Assembly: GCF_010550695.1 (NCBI RefSeq)
Contig: NZ_JAAGOB010000002.1
Location: 616,210 to 656,059 of the forward strand
Source of the DNA: Phytoactinopolyspora alkaliphila
GTDB taxonomy: Bacteria; Actinomycetota; Actinomycetes; Jiangellales; Jiangellaceae
Direction: 5' to 3'
Length of the DNA: 39,850 bases
The position numbers and the translations under genes are program-made. How positions within the stretch are numbered: the stretch's first letter is position 1; every line of letters begins with the position of its first letter. Below are positions 23,942-32,513 of this stretch, in pieces. Under the pieces are notes generated by a model, which was not told the DNA's origin, searched no databases, and was given only the letters and a program-made list of their open reading frames with translations.

Positions 23942-24274
23942 ATGGGCACAGTCGAGGTCGTCGACCGTGGCGGTCAGGAGATCGTCGTCTTCTTGTCGGG
24001 CGACGTTGACGACGTACCTGCCGAGACGTTCGGGGAGGCGGTCGATGAGGTGGCGACGCTGGAGCGCATCGGCGGTCTCAGCGTCGTCGTCGTCAATATG
24101 CAGGAAGTCAGCAATCTCGGCGAGCCGGGTCTGGCCTTTCTCCGGGATTTGACCGAGAAGGGGCAGAACTCAGGGTTCGCGGTGGCGTTCGCTGCGATGA
24201 GCGGACCTGCCCATCGCGCCGTCGAGGCGGCGGGCTGGGAGTTCGTGGAGCACAGCCCGCCGCCCGGTTCCTGA
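23942..24274 (+). CDS. STAS-domain protein, anti-sigma factor antagonist-like
   Basis: A 110-residue single STAS domain. ATG 23942 follows AGGAGG with an 8-base gap, and the protein begins MGTVEVVDRGGQEIVVFLSG, which is the first STAS strand. The segment corresponding to the DSSGLG loop of SpoIIAA reads NLGEPGLAFLRDL. The serine that partner kinases phosphorylate is therefore replaced (Glu-Pro in place of Ser-Ser). This suggests a protein that is not switched by phosphorylation, or an STAS domain with another partner. No anti-sigma kinase gene is adjacent. The frame is open upstream through the tandem array, but that part is not protein-like. Confidence 0.82.
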   Translation: MGTVEVVDRGGQEIVVFLSGDVDDVPAETFGEAVDEVATLERIGGLSVVVVNMQEVSNLGEPGLAFLRDLTEKGQNSGFAVAFAAMSGPAHRAVEAAGWEFVEHSPPPGS

Positions 24275-24285
24275 CACACGGCGGC

Positions 24286-25227
24286 TCAGCCGTTCAGGGC
24301 ACGAAACCCCTTCCGCCAGGACGGATAAGTCGGCGTCCAGGCCAGTTCTCGACGTGCTTTGGCGTTGGATGAGCCGCGAGTCGACGTCATCATGGCGATG
24401 CCCTGGTCGCCGATCATGGGCTTGGCCAGCCATACCGGCAGTCGCCTCGGGGGTTTGCCACCCAGGGCCTCGGCGAGGTAAGGCAGCCATGCCGACACCG
24501 GCGCGGGGTCGTCGTCGACGATGTTGTAAATGCCGGGCGCGCCGCGCTCGACGGCTGCTGCGGTGGCCGCGGCGGCATCGTCGATGTGCACGAACGACCA
24601 TATTCCAGTGCCTCCGCCGACGATCGGGAACTTGCGCTTGCGAACCATCGCCGCGGTGTCGCCGTCCGCGCTCCATCCTGTGCCCGGCCCATAGAAGGCC
24701 CCGTAGCGAAGGACCAGGCCCTCCAGGTCATGCGCACCGGTGACCATGGATTCCAGAGCACTGATCGCGGCGTGAGTCTGCCGGGCCGCACTCGCTGGAG
24801 TGGGATCGAGCGGGTCGTCTTCAGTCTTCACGGCCGAGCCCGTGCGATCGTTCGGCCAGCCGGCGTAACTCTGTACCAGGACGCGCTTGGTGCCGGCCGC
24901 GCGGGCCGCCATGAGCAGATTCTCGGTGCCGCGGCTCCGTAGCGCGTTCGTGGCGGCGAAGTACTCGTCGAACTTCTTCAGGTTCAACGTTCCGGACAGC
25001 GAGGTCAGCTGGTGGATCACCACATCGGGCCTCGCCTCGGCAACGGAGTCCATCACAGCGTCGGCGTCCAGCGCGTCGACGACGGCGGGCGTGGCACCCG
25101 CCGCAGTGAGCTGCGCGGCTTTTCCGGCAGAGCGGGTGGTGGCAACCACGTCGTGGCCGGCGCCGGTCAGCAGCGGCAACAGGCGGGTCCCGAGTGCGCC
25201 GGTGGCACCGGCGAGGTAGATCTTCAT
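24286..25227 (-). CDS. NAD(P)-dependent epimerase/oxidoreductase, probable ECF41 target
   Basis: A 313-residue extended-SDR (NAD-dependent epimerase/dehydratase family). The Rossmann motif is YLAGATGALGTRLLPLLTGA; RYGAFYGPGTGW, GIWSFVHIDDAAAATAAA and GIYNIVDDDPAP are typical of the family. ATG 25227 follows AAAGGAAAAGG. The open frame continues to 25701 across the promoter and into the sigma gene, which is not coding. It is divergent from an ECF41 sigma gene, and such sigma factors characteristically sit next to and control one carboxymuconolactone decarboxylase, oxidoreductase or epimerase gene. A TGTCACA-N16-CGTC promoter 30-57 bases upstream supports this. Substrate unknown. Confidence 0.88.
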   Translation of the reverse strand: MKIYLAGATGALGTRLLPLLTGAGHDVVATTRSAGKAAQLTAAGATPAVVDALDADAVMDSVAEARPDVVIHQLTSLSGTLNLKKFDEYFAATNALRSRGTENLLMAARAAGTKRVLVQSYAGWPNDRTGSAVKTEDDPLDPTPASAARQTHAAISALESMVTGAHDLEGLVLRYGAFYGPGTGWSADGDTAAMVRKRKFPIVGGGTGIWSFVHIDDAAAATAAAVERGAPGIYNIVDDDPAPVSAWLPYLAEALGGKPPRRLPVWLAKPMIGDQGIAMMTSTRGSSNAKARRELAWTPTYPSWRKGFRALNG

Positions 25228-25256
25228 GGCCTTTTCCTTTCTCTCTTTGCCCCGAC

Positions 25257-25283
25257 GACGAGACAGGCACCTCCGCTGTGACA
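25257..25283 (-). promoter_or_regulatory. ECF41-type promoter of the epimerase gene
   Basis: On the minus strand TGTCACA (25283-25277) is followed after exactly 16 bases by CGTC (25260-25257). This matches the published ECF41 promoter consensus as I recall it. It ends 29 bases before the epimerase ATG at 25227. Confidence 0.8.
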
Positions 25284-25302
25284 GGTTCGCGAATGTCGGC
25301 CG

Positions 25303-25329
25303 CGTCACACCGGCTCTGTGCTGCCCGGC
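25303..25329 (+). promoter_or_regulatory. Weak ECF41-like site ahead of the sigma gene
   Basis: CGTCACA, 16 bases, then CGGC: the same geometry as the epimerase promoter with one mismatch in each box. It ends 23 bases before the sigma GTG and could give weak autoregulation. Confidence 0.3.
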
Positions 25330-25352
25330 GGTGAACGTGGTTGTATCGAGTC

Positions 25353-26258
25353 GTGACCGTTCTGCAGCACGACGAACTCCGGCCGCTGATGTTCTCCATC
25401 GCGTACCGCATGCTCGGCAGCGTGGTCGAGGCTGAGGATGTCGTTCAGGACGCTTTCCTGCGCATGCACAAAAGCCAGCTGGAGGGCACGGCAATCGACT
25501 CGCCGGACGCGTTCGCCACCACGGTGACGACCAGGCTGGCGATTGACGCGCTGCGCTCAGCGCGAGTACGGCGTGAGCAGTACGTGGGGCCCTGGCTCCC
25601 GGAGCCTTTGGTGGCTTCCGACGACGCCGACCCGGCACGTCAGGTCGAGACCGACGAGTCGGTGTCGACGGCGTTTCTGGTACTGCTGGAGCGCTTGTCA
25701 CCGGTCGAGCGCGCCGTGTTCCTGCTGCGCGAGGTCTTCGGCTATGGCTACGACGAGATCGCTGCCGTAGTGGAGAAGAGCGAGGCGAACTGCCGTCAGA
25801 TCATGGCTCGGGCCAAACGTGCGATCGACGCGGGCCGGGCCCGGTTCGACGCCGACCGGGAGCGCCACGCCGAGCTTTCCCAGCGTTTCCTCGCTGCCGC
25901 GCATGACGGCAATATCGAAGCGTTGAAGCGTCTGCTCGCCGACGACGTCGTCTTCGTGGCCGATGGCGGCGGACGCGCACCCGCTATCCAGAAGCCGATC
26001 AGCGGCGCGGTTCAGGTCATGCGTTTCGTCATGGGCCTGGCAAAGCAGGCGACGCGGCTGAACATGCGCACCGAGCTGGTGGAGGCCAACGGCTTGCCGG
26101 CGTGGCGGGTAGTCAGCGCGGAAGGCGCTGTGCTCGCCGTGATGACCATAGAGATCGGCGATGGCCGGATCCGTGCGCTTCACAATCAGCTCAACCCGGA
26201 CAAGCTGGGTCACCTCGGCACCACGGGCGATCTCAACGCCCTCCTCGGCCGCACCTAA
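25353..26258 (+). CDS. ECF41-family RNA polymerase sigma factor with SnoaL-like extension
   Basis: A 301-residue extracytoplasmic-function sigma factor from GTG 25353 (an in-frame TTG lies at 25341). Sigma-2 spans about residues 5-70 (LMFSIAYRMLGSVVEAEDVV). The linker has the ECF41 WLPEP motif. Sigma-4 spans about 110-165 (LSPVERAVFLLREVFGYGY, ANCRQIMARAKRAI). The C-terminal SnoaL-like domain (about 175-290) has DGGGR in place of the usual DGGGK and a perfect NPDKL motif. In this group the extension, rather than an anti-sigma factor, tunes activity. No anti-sigma gene is present. It is divergent from its likely target epimerase. The TAA stop is embedded in the palindrome that follows. Confidence 0.93.
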   Translation: MTVLQHDELRPLMFSIAYRMLGSVVEAEDVVQDAFLRMHKSQLEGTAIDSPDAFATTVTTRLAIDALRSARVRREQYVGPWLPEPLVASDDADPARQVETDESVSTAFLVLLERLSPVERAVFLLREVFGYGYDEIAAVVEKSEANCRQIMARAKRAIDAGRARFDADRERHAELSQRFLAAAHDGNIEALKRLLADDVVFVADGGGRAPAIQKPISGAVQVMRFVMGLAKQATRLNMRTELVEANGLPAWRVVSAEGAVLAVMTIEIGDGRIRALHNQLNPDKLGHLGTTGDLNALLGRT

Positions 26259-26344
26259 ATGATCATGTAAACCATGTTTTCTCGTGCTTCCCCATGGCTG
26301 CAGGCATGGTGAAGCACGAGAAAACATGGTTTACATGGTCATTT
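26257..26344. terminator. 34 bp-arm palindrome between sigma factor and coaX
   Basis: Arms at 26257-26290 and 26311-26344 are complementary at 33 of 34 bases with a 20-base loop centred on CTGCAG. Both converging stop codons (TAA 26256-26258 and the coaX TGA at 26339-26341) overlap the arms. An inverted copy of the same element lies at 39513-39567. Function is most likely bidirectional termination. Confidence 0.85.
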
Positions 26345-27118
26345 GGCGGAGGCGTTCCGGTCGAAGACGAGGCCGAGACCGATCAGGGTCAACCGTGGCT
26401 CGTGGTGAGTGATGGTCATGGCTTCGCCCAGCACCACCGGGGCGAGGCTCCCGGTGGCGATGACGCTCAGCTCGCTCACCGGGACATCCAGTTCCGCGGC
26501 CATCCTGGCGACCATCCCGTCCACCTGGCCGCTGAACCCATACAGGACTCCCGACTGCAGCGCTTCCACGGTGTTCTTCGCGATCACCGAACGCGGGCGT
26601 ACCAATTCGACGCGACGAAGCTGTGCCCCGGCCTGGCCGAGAGCGTCGAGGGAGACTTCGATCCCGGGCGCGATCGCACCGCCCAAGTACTCGCCCCGTG
26701 CGGAGACGACGTCGAACGTGGTGGCCGTGCCGAGATCGACGACGATGCAGGGGCCCCCGAACATCCGCAACGCCGCGAGGGCGTTGACCACCCGGTCGGT
26801 TCCGACCTCACGGGGATTGTCCGTCAGCACCGGAAGGCCGGTGCGGGTACCGGGCTCGACGAAGACCGATCGCGCGTCCGCGTAGTACCGCCCGACCAGT
26901 TCCCGCACTGTCCTGAGCACGGCCGGCACGGTGGAGCACACCACCACACCCTGGACCGCATCGTCATGCCCGCCCGCGAAGAGTCCCCGTAACAGTGCCA
27001 TCAACTCGTCGGCGGTGCGGTTCGCCACAGTGGAGATCCGCCAATGGTGGACGACCTCCTCGCCGTCGAGCAAGCCGATCTCCGTGTCGGTGTTGCCGAC
27101 GTCGATGGCGAGTAGCAC
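26339..27118 (-). CDS. coaX: Type III pantothenate kinase
   Basis: A 259-residue ASKHA-fold kinase that phosphorylates pantothenate with ATP, the first step of CoA synthesis. The N-terminal phosphate motif is MLLAIDVGNTDTEIGLLDGE. The second is VGTDRVVNALAALRMFG with the catalytic Asp, then VVDLGTATTFDVVSARGEYL, and the C-terminal VIATGSLAPVV. Length is normal for CoaX. The ATG at 27118 is 28 bases after the nadC stop, so it is transcribed with nadB-nadC. The coaX-panC-lysS-lsr2 grouping recurs in mycobacteria. Confidence 0.95.
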   Translation of the reverse strand: MLLAIDVGNTDTEIGLLDGEEVVHHWRISTVANRTADELMALLRGLFAGGHDDAVQGVVVCSTVPAVLRTVRELVGRYYADARSVFVEPGTRTGLPVLTDNPREVGTDRVVNALAALRMFGGPCIVVDLGTATTFDVVSARGEYLGGAIAPGIEVSLDALGQAGAQLRRVELVRPRSVIAKNTVEALQSGVLYGFSGQVDGMVARMAAELDVPVSELSVIATGSLAPVVLGEAMTITHHEPRLTLIGLGLVFDRNASAK

Positions 27119-27145
27119 GAGCGTCTCCAGGTGGGCGCGCGAAAT

Positions 27146-28099
27146 CTATCGGACGTACGGCTGGTCGGCCGTGTCGGCAAACGAACGGCCCATGTCTGCG
27201 TCGTTCATGCCCGGCGAGGCGACGGACTCGATGTCCAGACCGAGATCGAGTCCAGCCACCGAATGGGTCAACGCACCCACGGACAGGTATTGGACGCCAG
27301 TCGCGCCGTAGTCCGCGGCCCTGTCCAGGGTGAGCCCGCCGCTGACCTCCAGCCGGGCATGTCTTCCAACCGCGTTGACCGCCTCCCGGACCTGCTCGAC
27401 GGTGAAGTTGTCGAGCAGGACGAGTTCGGCTCCCGCCCGTACCGCTTCAACCGCACCGTGAACGTCGTCGACCTCGACCTCCACCGGAATGCCCGGGGCG
27501 TGCTGGCGGACGGCCTCGAACGCGGCCGTGATGCTGCCGGCGGCGGCGATGTGATTGTCCTTGATCAGTGCGGATTCGGACAACGACGAGCGGTGGTTCT
27601 CGCCACCACCCACCCGAACCGCGTACTTCTCCAGGGGACGCAACAGGGGTGTCGTCTTGCGGGTATCCCGCACCACGGCGTTGGTGCCGGCCAGGGCGTC
27701 GGCCCAGGCGCGGGTCGCGCTGGCGATGCCGGACAGTCTCGATCCAAGGTTGAGTGCCGTGCGCTCCGCCAAGAGGATCTGGCGGGTAGGGCCGGTGACG
27801 GCCAGCAACGGTGTGCCCGGCTCGACCCAGCTTCCGTCGGCCACTCTGCGTTCAAGGACGACGTCGTCCACAGCAGCCCCGAAGACCGCCTCCATCACTG
27901 GAATGCCAGCGACGACGCCTGCCTCCCTGGCCGCGATCGTGGCTCGAGCCCGTTGTTCCTCGGACACCGTCGCCTCCGTGGTGACGTCGATGCCGCCATC
28001 AAGGTCTTCCTCGATGGTCGCCCGTACCAAGTCCTCCACATAGAGCGGGTCGAGACCAACGTCACGCAACGCGCTCGTTATCGGCTCGGCCAGACTCAT
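27146..28099 (-). CDS. nadC: Quinolinate phosphoribosyltransferase (carboxylating)
   Basis: A 317-residue type II phosphoribosyltransferase that converts quinolinate and PRPP to nicotinate mononucleotide, CO2 and PPi. The N-terminal domain has EEDLDGGIDVTTEATV. The barrel has NLGSRLSGIASATRAW, the hallmark RKTTPLLRPLEKYAVRVGGG, NHRSSLSESALIKDNHI, VEVEVDDVHGA and ELVLLDNFT, then LEVSGGLTLDRAADYG. The length is slightly above the usual 280-300 because of a C-terminal tail. ATG 28099 overlaps the nadB stop codon by four bases. nadA is not in the window. Confidence 0.95.
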   Translation of the reverse strand: MSLAEPITSALRDVGLDPLYVEDLVRATIEEDLDGGIDVTTEATVSEEQRARATIAAREAGVVAGIPVMEAVFGAAVDDVVLERRVADGSWVEPGTPLLAVTGPTRQILLAERTALNLGSRLSGIASATRAWADALAGTNAVVRDTRKTTPLLRPLEKYAVRVGGGENHRSSLSESALIKDNHIAAAGSITAAFEAVRQHAPGIPVEVEVDDVHGAVEAVRAGAELVLLDNFTVEQVREAVNAVGRHARLEVSGGLTLDRAADYGATGVQYLSVGALTHSVAGLDLGLDIESVASPGMNDADMGRSFADTADQPYVR

Positions 28100-29757
28100 G
28101 ATTTCTCCCTCATCGGCTGAAACGTTGTTACCAGAACACCATCAGGATCCAGAGCGCTGACCAAGTGGCCGCGCCAGCGCCCATCGTCCCGCTCCGGAAA
28201 ATCTTCCCTCCAGTGACCGCCCCGGGTCTCCACCCGCAGCGCCGCATGACGGCCGAGAGTGGCCGCGACGGCATGCAGATTCGTGGTCTCCCACGCTCGT
28301 GGAGTGGGGACCGATGCGCGTCGCTCGTCGCCCAGGTGAGCCAGCCGGGCCTGCAGAGTCTCCAGCGACGACGCGGATCTGATCACCCCTGCGCCGACAG
28401 TCATCGCGGACTGGATGAACGGGCGGGCATCAGCGGCGAGCAGTACGGCATCGCCGTCTCGATCCACCGGCTCGGCCGCTGCCACACGGGCCAGATTCTC
28501 GGCGAGGTCGACGGCGATCCGATGGCCCCACACCAGGCCCTCCAGCAACGAGTTCGACGCCAGCCTGTTGGCACCATGCACCCCGGTCCAGGAAACCTCG
28601 CCACATGCGTACAGGCCGGGAACCGTGGTCCTGCCGCGCAGGTCGGTCCGGATTCCACCGCTGGCATAGTGCTGTGCAGGGGCGACGGGCACCAGATCGG
28701 TGACCGGGTCGATTCCGTACGAGCGACAGCGGGCCACGATCGTGGGGAAGCGGTCCTCCAGGAACTGGGCGCCCAGGTGTCTGGCATCCAGCCACACGTG
28801 TTCCGCGCCGGTCTCGGCCATCGCTGTCACCACGCCTTTGGCGACGACGTCGCGCGGAGCCAGCTCCGCCAGCTCGTGCCGGCCCACCATGAACCGCCTG
28901 CCCTCGACGTCGCGCAGGTGAGCACCTTCCCCGCGCACTGCTTCGGAGATCAGCGGCTGCTGCCCAGTGGCTGATCTGCCGAGCCACAGCACAGTGGGAT
29001 GGAACTGGACGAACTCGAGATCCACGATCTCGGCTCCGGCGCGCAGAGCCGCGGCCACGCCGTCGCCGGTGGACACCGGCGGATTCGTGGTCGACGCGTA
29101 TACCTGGCCGAACCCACCGGTGGCGAGAACCACGGCGCGGCCGAGCGCGGCGCCGACGCCGTCGATGCGGCCTTCGCCGATGACATGCAACGCCACGCCG
29201 CATGCTCGCCCAGCCGCGTCGGTCAGGATGTCAGTGACCAGCGCATGTTCGATGACCTGGATGCCAGGGTCCTCCTCCACCGCGCGAAGCGCCTGGATGA
29301 GTGCCCTGGAGATCTCCTTGCCGGTGGCATCGCCCCCGGCGTGGGCGATCCGATCCCGCCGGTGGCCGCCCTCCCTGGTGAGCGCGATGGTCCCGTCGTG
29401 AGCACGCGCGAACTCAGTGCCTAGCGCCGCCAGTTCACGGACCCGCTGCGGGCCTTCGGTGACGAGCGTCCGAACCGCATCCTCCTCGCACAGACCGACG
29501 CCGGCCACGAGCGTGTCGTGCAAGTGCTGGTCAGGACTGTCTTCCGGACCGAGCGCCGCGGCGATGCCGCCTTGCGCCCAGGCGGTGGAGCCGGCCGACA
29601 AGCTGGTCTTGGTCACGAGCAGGACCCTGCCGGCCTTGCGCGCCTCCAGCGCCGTGGTGAGCCCGGCGATGCCGCTTCCGACCACGACGACATCCGCGGT
29701 GGACGCCCAGCCCGGCTGCTCGGTGAGCAGCCGGCGGGGCATTCGGATTTCCGTCAC
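28096..29757 (-). CDS. nadB: L-aspartate oxidase
   Basis: A 553-residue FAD flavoprotein that oxidises L-aspartate to iminoaspartate, the first step of de novo NAD synthesis. The FAD dinucleotide fold is VVVVGSGIAGLTTALEA. SAGSTAWAQGGIAAALG, GGHRRDRIAHAGGDATG, VQFHPTVLW, EAVRGEGAHLRD and ASGGIRTDLRGRTTVPGLYA are family hallmarks, as is GANRLASNSLLEGLVWGHR. A C-terminal helical domain follows. ATG 29757 starts a tight nadB-nadC-coaX run. The 156-base gap between nadB and panC contains no panD or other gene that I can see, only a weak hairpin around a TCCCATGGG-like element near 29818-29840. Confidence 0.95.
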   Translation of the reverse strand: MTEIRMPRRLLTEQPGWASTADVVVVGSGIAGLTTALEARKAGRVLLVTKTSLSAGSTAWAQGGIAAALGPEDSPDQHLHDTLVAGVGLCEEDAVRTLVTEGPQRVRELAALGTEFARAHDGTIALTREGGHRRDRIAHAGGDATGKEISRALIQALRAVEEDPGIQVIEHALVTDILTDAAGRACGVALHVIGEGRIDGVGAALGRAVVLATGGFGQVYASTTNPPVSTGDGVAAALRAGAEIVDLEFVQFHPTVLWLGRSATGQQPLISEAVRGEGAHLRDVEGRRFMVGRHELAELAPRDVVAKGVVTAMAETGAEHVWLDARHLGAQFLEDRFPTIVARCRSYGIDPVTDLVPVAPAQHYASGGIRTDLRGRTTVPGLYACGEVSWTGVHGANRLASNSLLEGLVWGHRIAVDLAENLARVAAAEPVDRDGDAVLLAADARPFIQSAMTVGAGVIRSASSLETLQARLAHLGDERRASVPTPRAWETTNLHAVAATLGRHAALRVETRGGHWREDFPERDDGRWRGHLVSALDPDGVLVTTFQPMREKS

Positions 29758-29913
29758 GGTCGCAAAGCCTACGGCGTCTCACCCCGCCGAAGCTCACGCA
29801 TCCCGCCAGCCGAACACGTTCCCATGGGCAAATTGGGACGCACCAGGATCAGTCGATCACCCGCGCCTGGGACGACGAGTTCCCGGTTCGAAGGAGGTCA
29901 GATCGGGCTGTCG

Positions 29914-30765
29914 TCAATGCGTCGGCAACTCCGCCAAGACATTGTCGATCAGCCGGGTCGTCCCTAGCCGGGCAGCGATCAGCAACCTCGCTTCACCGGT
30001 TTCGGCCTGTTCAGCCAGGTCGGTGGTGCGCAGCTCCAGGTAATCCACATCCAGCTCTGGTGTGCGGTCCAGCACGATCCGCGCCGCCCGGAGCACGGCG
30101 TCACGACCGTTGGCTGCGGCATCGCGGCCAGCGCGGAGTGCCGCCGATAACGCCAGGGCAAGAGGACGCTCGTCCGCGGAGAGATATCGGTTGCGGCTGG
30201 AGAGTGCGAGGCCGTCGGGCTCGCGCACGGTCGGTACGGCGACGATCTCGTAGGGGAGCTCAAGATCGGTCACCATCCGGCGGACCAAGGTGAGCTGCTG
30301 ATAGTCCTTCTCCCCGAAAAGCGCGAAGGTGGGAACCGTCAGGTTGAGGAGCTTGGCGACGACGGTGAGCACGCCGGCGAAATGGTCCGGCCGGGCGGCA
30401 CCTTCCAGCTCGCGGCCGAGGCGTCCCGGGTCCACGGTGACCATGGGGGCCCCGCTGGGATACATCTCGTCGAGGTCAGGTGCGAACACGAGATCCACGC
30501 CCTCGGCGGCGCACATCTTGAGATCGGCGTCCAGCGTCCGCGGATAGCGATCGAGGTCTTCGCCAGGACCGAACTGCAGCGGATTCACGAAGATGGTGAC
30601 GATCACCAGGCCGTCGTCGCCCACCAGGTCTCGGGCCGCTCGCATCAATGCTGCATGGCCCTCGTGAAGGGCACCGAGCGTCATCACCACCGCGGTCTCC
30701 GTGTCGGCTTCGGCCAGGGCGTCCGACAAGTCTTCCCGAGTTCTCACCACCGCAGGTTCGCTCAC
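29914..30765 (-). CDS. panC: Pantothenate synthetase
   Basis: A 283-residue synthetase that condenses pantoate and beta-alanine with ATP. GTG 30765 gives the expected family start ([20 protein letters not shown]); the open frame to 30972 has no support and would add 69 residues across the regulatory region. ATP-binding HxGH is in [36 protein letters not shown] follows, then [16 protein letters not shown] and the KMSKS-like loop [10 protein letters not shown]. It is divergent from the ABC-2 permease gene (30902), with about 136 bases between them, and panD, often next to panC in mycobacteria, is not here. Confidence 0.94.
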   Translation of the reverse strand: MSEPAVVRTREDLSDALAEADTETAVVMTLGALHEGHAALMRAARDLVGDDGLVIVTIFVNPLQFGPGEDLDRYPRTLDADLKMCAAEGVDLVFAPDLDEMYPSGAPMVTVDPGRLGRELEGAARPDHFAGVLTVVAKLLNLTVPTFALFGEKDYQQLTLVRRMVTDLELPYEIVAVPTVREPDGLALSSRNRYLSADERPLALALSAALRAGRDAAANGRDAVLRAARIVLDRTPELDVDYLELRTTDLAEQAETGEARLLIAARLGTTRLIDNVLAELPTH

Positions 30766-30901
30766 GACGCTCAGCTTTTCACACGACCTCAGTTGACGTG
30801 GAACCCAGTCGCGGCTAAGCTCCCATGCCCTTCGCGACCGGACCGGTACACGGGCCGTCGGAAAAGCTTCATCTTCCGCCGAGCCTGAGGAGACAGGTCC
30901 G

Positions 30902-31717
30902 ATGTCCCACGCCACGTCGTTCATCGCACTCTTCTGCGCCCACGTCGCGATGGGCTTTCGCAGGTGGTCCACCTATCGATTGGCCACCGCCGCCGGAGCT
31001 TTCACCAACTCCGTGTTCGGCTTGATCAAGGCCTACATCACCATCGGTGCCATAGGCGCGGCGGGCGGCAGCCTGGCCGGGTACGACGCGGCTACGGGCG
31101 CCACGTACGCGTGGCTGGTCCAGGCGTTGATCGCACCGGTCAACATCTTCGGCTGGCAGGAACTCGCCCTACGCATCCGCTCCGGCGACGTCGCGGTCGA
31201 CCTGGCACGGCCGGTCGATCCACAGCTCGCCTACCTGGCCGCCGACCTCGGCCGAGCCGCCTACTCGTTCATTCCACGGGGGGCTCCACCCCTCCTCGTC
31301 GGCGCCGCCGTGACCGGACTGACCCTCCCCACATCCCCGTTGCCCTACGTTCTAGGTGCGATAAGCGTGTGGCTGGCCGTCATGCTTTCGTTCGCCTGCC
31401 AGTGGCTAGTGAATCTCGCCGCGTTCTGGCTTCTGGACCTGCGCGGTGTCCGAACGCTCTACATGGCCGTGTCCAGTGTTTTGAGCGGAATGATGGTCCC
31501 AGTCCACTGGTTCCCAGGGTGGTTGTCGACCGTCGCGGCATGGACTCCCGGCCCTTCACTGATCCAGGCACCGATCGACGTCGTAACCGCCCGAGCCGAC
31601 GGCGTCGATGCCCTGGCGATCATGGGAACGCAGGCGGTGTGGCTCGTCGCCATGCTCGCCGTGGGCCAACTGGTCTTCCTCGCGGGCACCCGGAAGCTGG
31701 TGGTCCAGGGTGGCTGA
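30902..31717 (+). CDS. ABC-2 type transporter permease (COG4587-like)
   Basis: A 271-residue membrane protein with about six hydrophobic helices, the first half of a paired permease. It begins [20 protein letters not shown], with a cytoplasmic lead, then helices near 25-65, 105-140, 145-200 and 235-262. [19 protein letters not shown] is a cytoplasmic loop characteristic of this uncharacterised permease family. AGGAGACAGGTCCG precedes the ATG. The stop overlaps the next gene's start, so the three transporter genes are one operon. Substrate is unknown. Confidence 0.87.
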   Translation: MSHATSFIALFCAHVAMGFRRWSTYRLATAAGAFTNSVFGLIKAYITIGAIGAAGGSLAGYDAATGATYAWLVQALIAPVNIFGWQELALRIRSGDVAVDLARPVDPQLAYLAADLGRAAYSFIPRGAPPLLVGAAVTGLTLPTSPLPYVLGAISVWLAVMLSFACQWLVNLAAFWLLDLRGVRTLYMAVSSVLSGMMVPVHWFPGWLSTVAAWTPGPSLIQAPIDVVTARADGVDALAIMGTQAVWLVAMLAVGQLVFLAGTRKLVVQGG

Positions 31718-32513
31718 AGCCCTACGCCCGTACCGGGCGCTCCTCGGTTCCCGGCTACGCGCGCAGATGGCGTACCGACGCTCGTTCGCCATGGATGCCA
31801 TCGGCAGCATCGCCGTGGGGATGTTCGAGTTCGCGGAGATCTATGTGATCTTCGCGAAGGTCGAGTTCCTCGGTGGGCTGGACTTCGCCGCCGCGGCTCT
31901 GCTCTTCGCGCTGGCCAACCTCGGCTTCAGTCTCGCGGACATGGTCGTCGGCCACGCGGACCAGTTGCCCACGTACCTGCGCGCGGGCACGCTGGACGCG
32001 TTCCTCCTTCGCCCACTGCCCGTGCTCACGCAACTGATCACCAGCGATATCGCCCTGCGACGGGTGGGACGCGCGGGCATGGCCGTCGTCGTCCTGGCGA
32101 TCGCGCTGCCGCTGAACGACATCGCCTGGTCGCCAGCGAAGGTCGGCCTCCTCGTCACGGCCATATCCGCCGGGGTCTCCATCTTCGCCGCGCTCTTCGT
32201 CTGCGCTGCTGCGGTCCAGTTCTGGCTCATCGAAGGCAGCGAGTTCACCAACGCATTCACCTATGGCGGTTCGTACGCCTCGCAATATCCGGCCAGCATC
32301 TTCGTGCTGCCGGTCCGCGTGCTGTTCACCTTCGTCATCCCGGCGGCATTCGTCGGATACCTGCCGACCCTGGTCCTGCTGGACCTTCCCGGACCACCCG
32401 GCCTGCCGTCCTGGCTCGGCTGGTGCGGCCCGCTGATGGCAGTCGTGACCTGGGGAGTCGCGCTGATCGGCTGGCGAGCCGGCATCCGTCACTACACAGG
32501 AGCGGGATCGTGA
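31710..32513 (+). CDS. ABC-2 type transporter permease, second subunit (COG3694-like)
   Basis: A 267-residue, six-helix permease starting at GTG 31710, eight bases before the end of the first permease gene. The N-terminus is [20 protein letters not shown] and the matching cytoplasmic loop is YLRAGTLDAFLLRPLPVL, parallel to the DLARPVDP loop of its partner. Membrane segments fill about residues 30-80, 110-185 and 200-255. The frame is open back to 31608, but that is within the first permease gene. Its TGA overlaps the ATG of the ATPase gene. Confidence 0.87.
   Translation: MAEALRPYRALLGSRLRAQMAYRRSFAMDAIGSIAVGMFEFAEIYVIFAKVEFLGGLDFAAAALLFALANLGFSLADMVVGHADQLPTYLRAGTLDAFLLRPLPVLTQLITSDIALRRVGRAGMAVVVLAIALPLNDIAWSPAKVGLLVTAISAGVSIFAALFVCAAAVQFWLIEGSEFTNAFTYGGSYASQYPASIFVLPVRVLFTFVIPAAFVGYLPTLVLLDLPGPPGLPSWLGWCGPLMAVVTWGVALIGWRAGIRHYTGAGS

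Noticed and set aside
23427-23949. Three overlapping minus-strand ORFs of 135-167 residues across the tandem array
   Set aside because: They exist because the 94 bp unit lacks stop codons in all minus frames; the same repeat is read in different frames, so it is not a protein family.
24286-25701. Long version (471 residues) of the epimerase
   Set aside because: The extra N-terminal part crosses the ECF41 promoter and the sigma gene; the Rossmann fold begins right at ATG 25227.
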